The translations under genes were made by a program, and so were the position numbers. From Porphyromonas sp. HMSC065F10 (GTDB taxonomy: Bacteria > Bacteroidota > Bacteroidia > Bacteroidales > Porphyromonadaceae), in assembly GCF_001808555.1 (NCBI RefSeq), contig NZ_KV793752.1, positions 2,474 through 66,473 on the forward strand: 64,000 nucleotides of DNA, read 5' to 3'. Shown here piece by piece: positions 35,750-44,130 of this stretch (positions within the stretch are counted from its first letter, which is position 1; the number at the start of each line of letters is the position of its first letter). The notes beneath the pieces are model-generated. The model did not search any database. It saw only the letters and a program-made list of their open reading frames with translations, and was not told the origin of the DNA.

Positions 35750-36262
35750 ATGTGTCATAATCATCCCACTGAGCATCTGAGCGATAATGCTCCTGCTCTG
35801 AAGTATATCCTTGAATCACTCCGAAGCGAGGCGAGGCTAATGTCAAGGCGACTCCTGCTTAGCGATGCTGAGTGCGAGGCCTCGCCTTCCTCTCCACAGG
35901 AGCCGCTCCCAGAGGGGGCGACCGGAGCTCTGCTCTCTGTCGCAGTGGAGTCTGGTAGGCTCCTGAGCTTGGTGGATGGGTCTCAGGACCCATACAATCT
36001 TCATCTCATCCCATACTCCTTCCGGAGTAGTGGCGATGCGACGCTCCGCTCAGCGCTCTCGTGTGCAGAGCTGATCGCTGCGATGGAGCAGGGAGAGCTT
36101 GATCCGAAGGACGAGGGAGCGATAAAGGAAGTGAAGGGCTCGCTGGATGCCCTTCGGGAGACAGTGGCGGTGGCTTCGATGACGGGGCTACCGATGCCGG
36201 TGATGTCAGCTGCACTGCACTTCTTCCTACAGATAGCGTACCGAGAAGAGAGACAGAAGTAA
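35750..36262 (+). CDS. hypothetical protein, 170 aa, 6PGDH-tail-like
   Basis: A soluble protein with a His-containing start (MCHNHPTEH), a low-complexity acidic/proline segment near residues 40-60, and a helical C-terminal half. The last 30 residues, including TGLPMPVMSAALHFF, resemble the end of the helical domain of 6-phosphogluconate dehydrogenases (IPVPTFSAAVAYY). The preceding EVKGSLDALRETVAVA also aligns plausibly. There is no Rossmann domain, so if related it is a domain remnant or repurposed fragment. The similarity is weak and from memory. It is the first gene of the unit, 2 bp before tgt. Confidence 0.55.
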   Translation: MCHNHPTEHLSDNAPALKYILESLRSEARLMSRRLLLSDAECEASPSSPQEPLPEGATGALLSVAVESGRLLSLVDGSQDPYNLHLIPYSFRSSGDATLRSALSCAELIAAMEQGELDPKDEGAIKEVKGSLDALRETVAVASMTGLPMPVMSAALHFFLQIAYREERQK

Positions 36263-36264
36263 GG

Positions 36265-37401
36265 ATGGGTATTTCACTGGATCTGCAGGCTCAGGACACA
36301 GGATCAGACGCACGTGCCGGGGTACTGCACACACCGCACGGAGACATACACACACCGATATTTATGCCGGTGGGTACGGTCGGCTCCGTCAAGGCGGTCC
36401 ATATGCGGGAGCTTAGAGAGGAAGTGGGTGCGGAGATTATCCTCGGCAATACCTATCACCTCTACCTGAGGCCCGGGACGGAGGTGCTGAGAGCTGCAGG
36501 AGGTCTGCAGAAGTTTAATGGCTGGGGAGGACCGATACTGACGGATAGTGGAGGCTTCCAGGTCTTCTCGCTCACCGATACGAGGAAGATGACGGAGGAG
36601 GGCGTCACCTTCCGTAGCCACATTGACGGGAGCAAGCACCTCTTTACTCCCGAGCGGGTGATGGACATCGAGCGACTGATTGGGGGCGACATCATGATGG
36701 CCTTTGATGAGTGTCCTCCCGGGACTGCTGATCGTCGCTATGCCAAGGAGTCACTGGATCGCACTATGGGGTGGCTGGAGCGATGCTTCCGCCGCTTCCG
36801 GAGTACCGAGCCCCTCTATGGCTATGGACAGTCACTTTTCCCGATCGTGCAGGGAGTCGTCTATCCCGAGCTGAGACGCGAGGCGGCAGAGCGCGTGATT
36901 GAGTACGATGCTGATGGGTATGCCATCGGTGGGTTGAGCGTAGGAGAGTCCAAGGACGATATGCGCGCCATGATCGAGGTGGTCAATGGGGTACTCCCCA
37001 AGGATCGCCCTCGCTACCTGATGGGCGTAGGTACACCGCAGGACATCCTTGATGGCATCGAGCGGGGGATAGATATGATGGACTGTATTATGCCTACACG
37101 AGATGGTCGCAATGCAAGGCTCTACACCTGGAAGGGGACGATGAATATGCGTAATGCGAAGTGGAAGGAAGACTTCTCTCCCCTTGACCCCTATGGCACC
37201 TCTTCCGTGGATAGAGACTACACCAAGGCTTACGTTCGTCATCTCTTTGCAGCGGACGAGCTGCTGGCTCTGCAGATAGCGAGCATACACAACCTCGCCT
37301 TTTACCTCGATCTCGTACGGACAGCAAGGAAGCATATCTTGCAAGGGGACTTCAGCAGCTGGAAGTCGAGTGTCTACGAGGACTTAGATCGTCGGCTATA
37401 A
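36265..37401 (+). CDS. tgt: tRNA-guanine transglycosylase
   Basis: Exchanges G34 for preQ1 in tRNAs with GUN anticodons during queuosine synthesis. The 378-residue TIM-barrel protein has TDSGGFQVFSL with the first catalytic Asp, the GGLSVGE loop, and DCIMPTRDGRNARLYT with the nucleophile Asp. The family's zinc site CxCxxC, expected after PLDP, reads GTSSVD at 311-316, so all three Cys ligands are absent, although the following YTKAYVRHLF and SIHNLAFYL are conserved. I believe several Bacteroidetes Tgt proteins share this change. It starts 2 bp after the preceding gene. Confidence 0.93.
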   Translation: MGISLDLQAQDTGSDARAGVLHTPHGDIHTPIFMPVGTVGSVKAVHMRELREEVGAEIILGNTYHLYLRPGTEVLRAAGGLQKFNGWGGPILTDSGGFQVFSLTDTRKMTEEGVTFRSHIDGSKHLFTPERVMDIERLIGGDIMMAFDECPPGTADRRYAKESLDRTMGWLERCFRRFRSTEPLYGYGQSLFPIVQGVVYPELRREAAERVIEYDADGYAIGGLSVGESKDDMRAMIEVVNGVLPKDRPRYLMGVGTPQDILDGIERGIDMMDCIMPTRDGRNARLYTWKGTMNMRNAKWKEDFSPLDPYGTSSVDRDYTKAYVRHLFAADELLALQIASIHNLAFYLDLVRTARKHILQGDFSSWKSSVYEDLDRRL

Positions 37402-37407
37402 GCATAT

Positions 37408-38541
37408 ATGGGACGCAAAACCCGTGACAAGAGTGCCTGGTACTCCTTCCTGTCCAGGATGGGGATCCTGAGGATTGATCGCTATATCATCTGGCGCTTC
37501 CTCTCTACCTTCCTCTTCACCCTCGCCCTCATCATGGCAATTATTGTAGTGGTGGACGTGCAGGAGAAGCTGGACAACTTTATGAATCCTCTCCTGACTA
37601 TGCGCGAGATCATCGCCTACTACATTGCGCTGATCCCGTACTTCGCCATCCTACTGGCACCGCTATTCATCTTCATTGCGTGTGTCTTCGTGACGAGTAA
37701 GCTAGCAGCCCGGTCGGAGATCATTGCGATGTCATCGGCGGGGATGAGCTTTAATAGGCTGCTTCGTCCCTATATGATTGCGGCGGCCATTTTGTCGGCC
37801 TGCTTCTTTATCCTCTCCAGTGAGGTGATCCCCTATCTCAATAGGACACGCATCGACTTCACCAATCAGTGGGTGTACAATAGGGAGGTGAAGCAGGGGG
37901 ACAATGTCCAGCTGGCTGTCCAGCCGGGTGTAAACGCATTCTTCAGCACCTATGACAAAGACAGCTACACCGGCTACAATTTCTCCCTTGAGCAATTTGA
38001 GGACAATACGCTCAGCAGCCGCTTGACCGCTCGGCGCATTGAGTATCACCCTGACAGTATCTATCACTGGACTGTCTACGACTACCACATAAGAGATTTC
38101 CATGGACTGGTAGAGAAGGATACGATGGGTGATCAGCTCGATACTCTGCTGATGATCACCCCGCAGGATATCCTCATCTCCCCTGAGGATGGGGAAAAGC
38201 TTACGACAGGTCAGCTCTATACCTATATACAAGCGCAGGAAAAGAGGGGTATGGGGAATATCAAAAACTTTCAGGTCGAGTATCACAGGCGATTTGCCAG
38301 CATCCCTGCTGCATTCATCCTCACGCTGATCGGTGTCTGTCTCTCCGCACGTAAGGTAAAGGGGGGCATTGGACTCAATGTTGCCCTTGGACTGCTGATG
38401 GCCTTTGCCTACATCCTCTTCTACACCATCTCAGCCTCTTACGCCATCAGTGGGGCTATGTCTCCCTTTATGGCTGCTTGGCTCCCCAACCTGATCTTTA
38501 TCCCCATCGCAATCTTCCTCTACTGGCGCGCACCGAGGTGA
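37408..38541 (+). CDS. LptF/LptG family permease
   Basis: A 377-residue inner-membrane protein of the YjgP/YjgQ family, forming the permease of the lipopolysaccharide export ABC transporter with LptB. There are three hydrophobic segments near the N-terminus (about 20-45, 60-90, 110-135), a large periplasmic beta-jellyroll region (about 140-300), and three more membrane segments to the C-terminus, the standard 3+3 topology. Typical motifs: LDRYIIWRFLSTFLFTLALIMAIIVVVDVQEKLDNF and RRFASIPAAFILTLIGVCLSARKVKGG. It lies between tgt and priA; whether it is LptF or LptG is uncertain. Confidence 0.9.
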   Translation: MGRKTRDKSAWYSFLSRMGILRIDRYIIWRFLSTFLFTLALIMAIIVVVDVQEKLDNFMNPLLTMREIIAYYIALIPYFAILLAPLFIFIACVFVTSKLAARSEIIAMSSAGMSFNRLLRPYMIAAAILSACFFILSSEVIPYLNRTRIDFTNQWVYNREVKQGDNVQLAVQPGVNAFFSTYDKDSYTGYNFSLEQFEDNTLSSRLTARRIEYHPDSIYHWTVYDYHIRDFHGLVEKDTMGDQLDTLLMITPQDILISPEDGEKLTTGQLYTYIQAQEKRGMGNIKNFQVEYHRRFASIPAAFILTLIGVCLSARKVKGGIGLNVALGLLMAFAYILFYTISASYAISGAMSPFMAAWLPNLIFIPIAIFLYWRAPR

Positions 38542-38542
38542 G

Positions 38543-40912
38543 ATGAAAAAGGGCACCTACAGGTACTATGGGGTGCTGCTTGGGCTCCCTCTCGGCACAC
38601 CGATATTTACCTATCGGTGCGAGGAGGATGAGGTGTCACCGGACGAATTGCTTGGGCGAGTGGTCCTGGTCCCGCTAGGTGCAGGGAAGATTGTCTCCGG
38701 TGTGGTCTGGAGCTATCAGGGTACGGTCTCTCCTCTTCCGGTCGGCAAGGTCAAGAGTATCCGCAAGGTGCTCTCCCATCCTGCCATACCTTTGTCTGTG
38801 CGGAAGTTCTGGAGCTGGGTCGCTTCCTACTATATGTGCAGCCTTGGAGATGTGCTTCGAGCTGCTCTGCCGGCTCCCTTCCGACCGGAGGGAGGACAAC
38901 GCTATGTGCTGCTGGATAGTGCCATAGGAGACGAAGCCGAAGTCTTGCGGAAGGAGCTGGGGACGTCATCCTTCTCACTAAAGGAGCTCAAGCAACTATT
39001 TCCTGACGATTATGCCGATCTCTACTCTTTGTGGTCCGAGGAGGGAAGTGCCGTGCCATACGACAAGGGCATCGGTGGAGGCGGAGCCCCTGTTAATGAA
39101 AGAGGGTGGGCCATCGGTCCTCTTATCCATCAGGTTGAGACTTTAGAGACGGTGCGGAAGTCGCTTAAGCGTAGCCCCCAAGTGCTTGAGGCACTTGATC
39201 GCTTAGCATCCGACCCTGAGGGGAGCGATCTCTTCTTCTCTACTCTCGCTGAGGTCTCAGACTATCTTGAGGTCTCAGCGTATGTAGTCGGGAGACTGAG
39301 AGAGTGCGGAGCCATTGAGGAGAGAGAGCGGGCTGAGGAGGTCTTCTCCGGTGAGACACCGAGCGGGGGACCACACCGAGATGGGATAATGCCCGACCTG
39401 ACGGGGCGTCAGATCCTGCTGCTTCATATGCCTCGCTCCAGAGCTTGTGAGCGACTGCCCCTACACCATCTCTATGAGGAGGTCACTCAGTCGAGAGGGC
39501 AGGCGTTGCTCCTCTTCCCTACATTAGAGAGGCTAAGAGAGGTTGAGGGAGAGATAAAGGAGGTCTTTGGGTCATCATACTTCCCCTACCACAGTGGTGT
39601 CTCTCAGTCGGTTAGGCAGCGATCCTACCTGGCGGCATGGTGCCAGCTATCCGGACTCTTCGTGGGACTCCGGTCGGCAGTTTGGCTCCCTCTGGGATCT
39701 CTTAGCGAGGTGGTGGTGATAGATAGTGAGCATCGTGGGTATAGACAATGGGAGCCGGCACCACGCTTTACCGCCTCCGATGCTGTGCTGGTGCTTGCCG
39801 CGCTGTCCGATGCTAAGTCCTTGATCGTCTCAGCCACACCCTCGGTGGAGTGTATGGCTCAGGTGCTGAGGGGTAAGTATGCCCTCCAGACGATAGCCCC
39901 CGAAGCAAACGGAGGTAGGGTGTCGCTACAGACAGTCAGTATGAGGACCGCCTTTGATGACAATCAGGTACACGCTCGACTCTTATCAGACGTAATGGTG
40001 AGTGCCATTAGGGACACGATAGCAATGAGAGGGAAGGTACTCCTTCTCTATCAGCGTACCGGGTATGCCCGATCCATTGAGTGCAGTCATTGTGGCGAGC
40101 AACTCCTCTGCCCCCGTTGCCACACTGCCTTAAGACTGTCGTCAGATGCCAAGGTCATGGAGTGTCCTCTCTGCGGCTACAAGTCACCGCTCCCCACGAG
40201 ATGCCCTCACTGTGATCAACCCACTCTCAGACCTATCGGGACAGGCATTGATCGACTGCAGGAGGCTGTGAGCCATTACTTCGGCGGAGTACAGGTCGCT
40301 CTGGTGGAGTCGGAAGATAAGGTGCCGAGGGCAGATATTTTGCTCTGCCCCGACTACGATCCCCCCGTCAGTCTCCTACACAAGGTCTCTATGGTGGGAG
40401 TGGTCCAGCTTGATCTGCTCCTTACTCTCCCGGATCATCGGGCAGCCGAGCGAGCCTACCGGATGCTGACCACCTGTAGGGATGAGCTGCGAGATGGGAG
40501 CAAGCTGATCGTCCAGTACTTCTCCAAGTCCCCTGCACTTGATGCGTTCTTAGAGGACGACTACGATACCTTTATGAAGTACGAGATGGAGGAGCGCCAT
40601 CAGCTGCTCTTCCCTCCCTTCTGTCGCATCACGGACATTGTGCTTGAGTCAAGGAGTCAGGCTCTGATCAGCAGGTTTGCTGAGCGTGTGGCAAGGGAGC
40701 TGTCCCGACTGCTTCCTGATGTCCAGATCTTAGGACCTACTCCGCTCCCGGTCAATAAGCGAGGAGTCTCTTTTGGCTACCGGGTGACGCTATTGATCCC
40801 CTTAGATGTTGCGCTGTCGCCTCTCCGCACCTTCCTGAGTAGCACTATGGAGGGCTGGGTAAGGTCCTCCGGCATCCGCTCCCTCCACTGTTACTATGAT
40901 GTGGACCCATAG
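38543..40912 (+). CDS. priA: PriA-like primosomal protein with degenerate helicase motifs
   Basis: A 789-residue PriA homologue, normally the 3'-5' helicase that restarts stalled forks. The N-terminal DNA-binding domain (FWSWVASYYMCSLGDVLRAALPAPFRP) and the complete zinc module (Cys514, 517, 523, 526, 541, 544, 554, 557) are intact. Motif III SATPSVE and a motif IV-like LLYQRTGYAR remain. Motif I, normally GVTGSGKT, reads MPRSRACER (296-304). Motif II DEEH reads DSEH (394-397). Motif V, GTQMxxKGHDF, is replaced by CPDYDPPVSLLHK near 602. Motif VI, QVAGRAGR, is replaced by TTCRDELRDGS (643-653). ATP hydrolysis is therefore unlikely, while DNA and protein binding may persist. No frameshift is present, and the gene starts 1 bp after the permease gene. 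Confidence 0.88.
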   Translation: MKKGTYRYYGVLLGLPLGTPIFTYRCEEDEVSPDELLGRVVLVPLGAGKIVSGVVWSYQGTVSPLPVGKVKSIRKVLSHPAIPLSVRKFWSWVASYYMCSLGDVLRAALPAPFRPEGGQRYVLLDSAIGDEAEVLRKELGTSSFSLKELKQLFPDDYADLYSLWSEEGSAVPYDKGIGGGGAPVNERGWAIGPLIHQVETLETVRKSLKRSPQVLEALDRLASDPEGSDLFFSTLAEVSDYLEVSAYVVGRLRECGAIEERERAEEVFSGETPSGGPHRDGIMPDLTGRQILLLHMPRSRACERLPLHHLYEEVTQSRGQALLLFPTLERLREVEGEIKEVFGSSYFPYHSGVSQSVRQRSYLAAWCQLSGLFVGLRSAVWLPLGSLSEVVVIDSEHRGYRQWEPAPRFTASDAVLVLAALSDAKSLIVSATPSVECMAQVLRGKYALQTIAPEANGGRVSLQTVSMRTAFDDNQVHARLLSDVMVSAIRDTIAMRGKVLLLYQRTGYARSIECSHCGEQLLCPRCHTALRLSSDAKVMECPLCGYKSPLPTRCPHCDQPTLRPIGTGIDRLQEAVSHYFGGVQVALVESEDKVPRADILLCPDYDPPVSLLHKVSMVGVVQLDLLLTLPDHRAAERAYRMLTTCRDELRDGSKLIVQYFSKSPALDAFLEDDYDTFMKYEMEERHQLLFPPFCRITDIVLESRSQALISRFAERVARELSRLLPDVQILGPTPLPVNKRGVSFGYRVTLLIPLDVALSPLRTFLSSTMEGWVRSSGIRSLHCYYDVDP

Positions 40913-40922
40913 TGGCTGATTT

Positions 40923-41004
40923 CTTTTACCGATATTAGAGATCACTAATACCGGTAAAAGAAATGACTAATATCGGTATTAGAGAAAGCTAATACCGATA
41001 TTAG
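40923..41004. repeat. four-unit palindrome array, exact 22-bp period
   Basis: Units start at 40923, 40945, 40967 and 40989. The first two, CTTTTACCGATATTAG and CTAATACCGGTAAAAG, mirror each other with one mismatch; the last two, CTAATATCGGTATTAG and CTAATACCGATATTAG, are exact reverse complements. Spacers are AGATCA, AAATGA and AGAAAG. It lies between priA and nusB, 58 bp before the nusB -7 box. Confidence 0.9.
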
Positions 41005-41062
41005 TTTTGAGGCACTTTTGACCAGACCGTCTTCGCGAAGGTCTTATAACAGTGAAAAGTGG

Positions 41063-41070
41063 TAACTTTG
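41063..41070 (+). promoter_or_regulatory. -7 box TAACTTTG of the nusB operon
   Basis: TAACTTTG, with a leader of about 75 nt to the nusB ATG. An AGACC/GGTCT hairpin (41024-41044) just upstream may terminate priA transcription. Confidence 0.5.
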
Positions 41071-41150
41071 TCTCAGTAAGAGATGGGACTAGGGACCGGA
41101 GGGGTCTCGCTTATCTCCCTGCTTGATTTTGGAACTAATAAGTTAGTGGA

Positions 41151-42074
41151 ATGATCAATCGATCGCTCATTCGTGTCAAGGTACTACAGGTACTCTATAA
41201 TTTTTATCATACGAAGTCGATGTCAATCTCGACTGCCCAGGAGACACTGGAGGCTGCTATGGAGAGCGACTATAGGGTCTATCTCTACCTCTGCGGTTTA
41301 CCACTGGACTTCTCAGACTTGGCTCGCAAGCTGATTGGGATTGAGGAGGGGAAGTTTTCCCCTGACCCAGATCGTCTCGCGCTGCTGAGGGCATTAGAGG
41401 CCAATCCTGTGGTGGAGTACCTCGAGGGTGATCAAGACTTCGTCGTGCGACGGATGGCTACATCTATCTTCCACAACCCCGATCTGAGTGAGCTCCATGA
41501 GATGGTGCTCTCAGAGACACTTGGCGAGCAGCCTGTGAGTGCTTCTCAGCTGGAGACCTTTGATGGAGCGCGCCAGTTCTATCGCGATCTATATGGTACC
41601 AAGTATCGGCAGTCGGATAGGGTCTACGACATTCTGGAGACGACGGATGCCTTTGTCACCGATGCTGATCTACCTGTGGTTTTCTCTTTCGTCACCAAGT
41701 TTTATAACGGCCTGGATCCTGAGAAGGAGGTCTCTAAGCTGTTGCGCCCCAAGTTTGCCTCCAAGAGCGATGGTGACTTCGGTCCGACTCTGCTGCGAGC
41801 TGCCATAGACAATAAAGAGGCCTACCGGGAGAGGATTAGTAAGTACTTCAAGGGCTGGGACGCTGAGCGGGTGAGCGAAGTGGACTACCTGCTCATGCAG
41901 ATGGCAATGGCTGAGGCTATCGCCTTCCCCACCATTGCCACGACGGTGACGATCAATGAGTATCTCAATCTTGCTCACTCCTTTAGCTCCGAAAACTCTT
42001 ATGTCTTTATCAATGGCATCCTCTTTAAGCTCTTCACAGACCTTAAGGAAGAGGGTATGATCATTGGAGACTAA
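41151..42074 (+). CDS. nusB: transcription antitermination protein NusB, long Bacteroidetes form
   Basis: RNA-binding Nus factor for rRNA antitermination. At 307 residues it is about twice the E. coli length, as in other Bacteroidetes. It starts RSLIRVKVLQVLYNFYHTK, carries an extended central region, and has the NusB helical core at the C-terminus (VSEVDYLLMQMAMAEAIAFPTIATTVTINEYLNLAHSFSSENSYVFINGILFKL). It heads the nusB-yajC-ybbR-coaE-DUF5606 unit. Confidence 0.92.
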   Translation: MINRSLIRVKVLQVLYNFYHTKSMSISTAQETLEAAMESDYRVYLYLCGLPLDFSDLARKLIGIEEGKFSPDPDRLALLRALEANPVVEYLEGDQDFVVRRMATSIFHNPDLSELHEMVLSETLGEQPVSASQLETFDGARQFYRDLYGTKYRQSDRVYDILETTDAFVTDADLPVVFSFVTKFYNGLDPEKEVSKLLRPKFASKSDGDFGPTLLRAAIDNKEAYRERISKYFKGWDAERVSEVDYLLMQMAMAEAIAFPTIATTVTINEYLNLAHSFSSENSYVFINGILFKLFTDLKEEGMIIGD

Positions 42075-42108
42075 TAGCTGACTGTTTTTAATCATTATAT
42101 AGGATAAT

Positions 42109-42435
42109 ATGTTACAAGCAATACTTCTTCAGGCTCAAGCGCCTCAGGGAAATGCCTTTATGAGCATCATCATGATCGTCCTGATGATCGTGATCTTCTA
42201 CTTCTTTATGATCCGCCCACAGACGAAGCGGCAGAAGGAATTACAGAAAGCACGCGAGGCCATGAAGGCAGGGGACAAGGTGATCACCAGCGGAGGCATG
42301 TACGGCATCATCCGTGAGATCAATAAACCTAGCGGTCAGGTCACCCTCGAGGTGTGGGATGGTGTCAAGGTCAAGGTGGATATCAATAATATCTTCTCTC
42401 TCGAGGAGGTAGGTAAGGACAAGGACGCCAAGTAA
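42109..42435 (+). CDS. yajC: preprotein translocase subunit YajC
   Basis: A 108-residue single-pass inner-membrane protein associated with SecDF. The membrane helix is SIIMIVLMIVIFYFFMIRPQ (about 19-38), followed by the conserved RPQTKRQKELQKAREAMKAGDKVITSGGMYGIIREI. It lies 34 bp after nusB, a pairing common in Bacteroidetes. Confidence 0.95.
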   Translation: MLQAILLQAQAPQGNAFMSIIMIVLMIVIFYFFMIRPQTKRQKELQKAREAMKAGDKVITSGGMYGIIREINKPSGQVTLEVWDGVKVKVDINNIFSLEEVGKDKDAK

Positions 42436-42465
42436 AGTCCCACCGGTATCGCTTAGTCACCGATC

Positions 42466-43527
42466 ATGATAGGACTTAGACGCAGGCTGAGAGAGGGCCG
42501 CTTCACCGCCTACTTTATGAGAGATAGGCGGTGGGTGGCGCTCTCTATCTGTCTGCTCATCTCTGTCTTCTTCTGGATCGTTGCAGCGATTGATGACCCG
42601 AGAGGCTATACTAAGGAGGTCGCAGTCCAGCTGGATAAGCCTATCCTCCCTACGAACTACCGGATGACAGACCTCTCTCAGTACCCTGAGGTAGTCTATG
42701 TCAAGGTTCATGCTAAGGGAGGTGCTCTGCTGAGGTATACCATTAATCAGATCGGACGCTCCTCCTATAGAGTGCGCCCTACAGTGGATACCACTCAGCT
42801 ACTAACTGAGGGCGGTCAGTATCGACTGAGAGAGGCAGACCTTAAGCGGCTGCTCCTGAGCAAGCCTCTCCACGATATCTCACGGATGGATCTCAATACT
42901 GCGACTGACGTCACGATCTTTCCGGAGGACATCTCCTTCTCCTACGAGCCTCTCAGTGAGGGGAAGGCAGAGGTGCTATTTGGCAGCCAGATTGACTTTG
43001 GCGGTCATCGCAATTTTAAGCTCTCTGACACAATCAGCCTAATTCCTTCATCGGTACGGGTATTTGGGGTCAAGAGTGACCTGGAGGACTTTATGGCAGC
43101 CGGTGGTGTCCTCACGACGGATACGATCGGTCTGAGGATAGACAACCCCGGGCGTGATACCATTCGCGTTGCCGTAGTGACGCCATCCGGTATTGATGCG
43201 CGTCCCGACTCCGTCGACGTTATTCTGAAGACCAACGAGCTGGTGTACCACAGCTTTACTACTTCCGACATTGAGATCCGGAATCTTCCAGCCGGCTATG
43301 ACCTGACTCTCCTTCCCATGCAGGTCACGGTGACCTATTTGGTGCCAAAGGATAGGGTGGGAGAGAAAACACTCTTTGACCCGAGACTATATATCGATGC
43401 TCGCGAAGCATTTGACGAAGCCAACAGAAAGTCTTTAGTGCTCCACGTCGACAAGATTCCGTCTCAGGTGGATATGATCCAGGTGGTACCTGACCGGCTC
43501 GACTTTATCCTCCGTGAGAGGAAGTGA
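42466..43527 (+). CDS. YbbR-like domain protein
   Basis: A 353-residue membrane-anchored protein: short basic N-terminus, one membrane helix (VALSICLLISVFFWIVAAI, about 26-44), then beta-rich repeats typical of YbbR domains (ISFSYEPLSEGKAEV; IPSSVRVFGVKSDLEDF; IEIRNLPAGYDLTLLPMQVTVTYLVP). Bacteroidetes homologues lie next to yajC and coaE as here. The function is poorly known; in Firmicutes YbbR (CdaR) regulates c-di-AMP synthesis, but no diadenylate cyclase is adjacent. Confidence 0.85.
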   Translation: MIGLRRRLREGRFTAYFMRDRRWVALSICLLISVFFWIVAAIDDPRGYTKEVAVQLDKPILPTNYRMTDLSQYPEVVYVKVHAKGGALLRYTINQIGRSSYRVRPTVDTTQLLTEGGQYRLREADLKRLLLSKPLHDISRMDLNTATDVTIFPEDISFSYEPLSEGKAEVLFGSQIDFGGHRNFKLSDTISLIPSSVRVFGVKSDLEDFMAAGGVLTTDTIGLRIDNPGRDTIRVAVVTPSGIDARPDSVDVILKTNELVYHSFTTSDIEIRNLPAGYDLTLLPMQVTVTYLVPKDRVGEKTLFDPRLYIDAREAFDEANRKSLVLHVDKIPSQVDMIQVVPDRLDFILRERK

Positions 43528-43528
43528 G

Positions 43529-44128
43529 ATGAGTAAGCGACCGCTTGTCATAGGCATCTGTGGTGGCATAGGCTCCGGTAAGAGCGTGGTCAGGAGAGTG
43601 CTGGGGCTACTCCTTGGTGCTCCCACCTACGACTGCGACACCCGAGCTAAGGAGCTATACCGAGACCCCGTGGTCCGGGCTGAGATTGCCTCACTTCTGC
43701 ATGAGGACCCCATTGATCAGAGCGGTAGTCTCAATAAAGAACTCCTCTCGCAAGCACTCCATAGCGAGCATCTCAGACCGCAACTTGAGTCAATCGTTCA
43801 TCAGGCTGTCAAGGACGACTTTGCCCGCTGGCTTAGCAAGTCTGCGGAGCCTTATGCGATACTGGAGTCGGGGATCCTTTTCTCCTCAGGACTCTATCGG
43901 AGTGTGGACTGCTCGATCGAGGTGGCTGCTGAGGATGCCTTGCGGTCCATGCGAACCCGTCTCAGGGACCGGGACAATGGTGCCACTCAGTACAAGTCTA
44001 TGAATAGTCTACAGCACAAGGAAGCTGATCTCAGAAGCCGGCTGGTAGACTATACAATCTATAACAATGGATCTGACTCGCTGATCCATCAGTGCGAGCG
44101 GATCCTCTCAGAAATCAATCATCGTTAG
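43529..44128 (+). CDS. coaE: dephospho-CoA kinase
   Basis: Last step of coenzyme A synthesis. I choose the ATG at 43529 (199 residues), one base after the ybbR stop; an overlapping upstream ATG would add five residues. The P-loop is GGIGSGKSVV, followed by YDCDTRAKELYRDP and the LESGILFSSGLYRSVDCSIEVAA strand. The C-terminus LVDYTIYNNGSDSLIHQCERIL matches the family. Confidence 0.93.
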   Translation: MSKRPLVIGICGGIGSGKSVVRRVLGLLLGAPTYDCDTRAKELYRDPVVRAEIASLLHEDPIDQSGSLNKELLSQALHSEHLRPQLESIVHQAVKDDFARWLSKSAEPYAILESGILFSSGLYRSVDCSIEVAAEDALRSMRTRLRDRDNGATQYKSMNSLQHKEADLRSRLVDYTIYNNGSDSLIHQCERILSEINHR

Positions 44129-44130
44129 AC

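Noticed and set aside
40923-41004. CRISPR array interpretation of the palindrome repeats
   Set aside because: Spacers are only 5-6 bp, units are near-palindromic and vary, and no cas genes are present.
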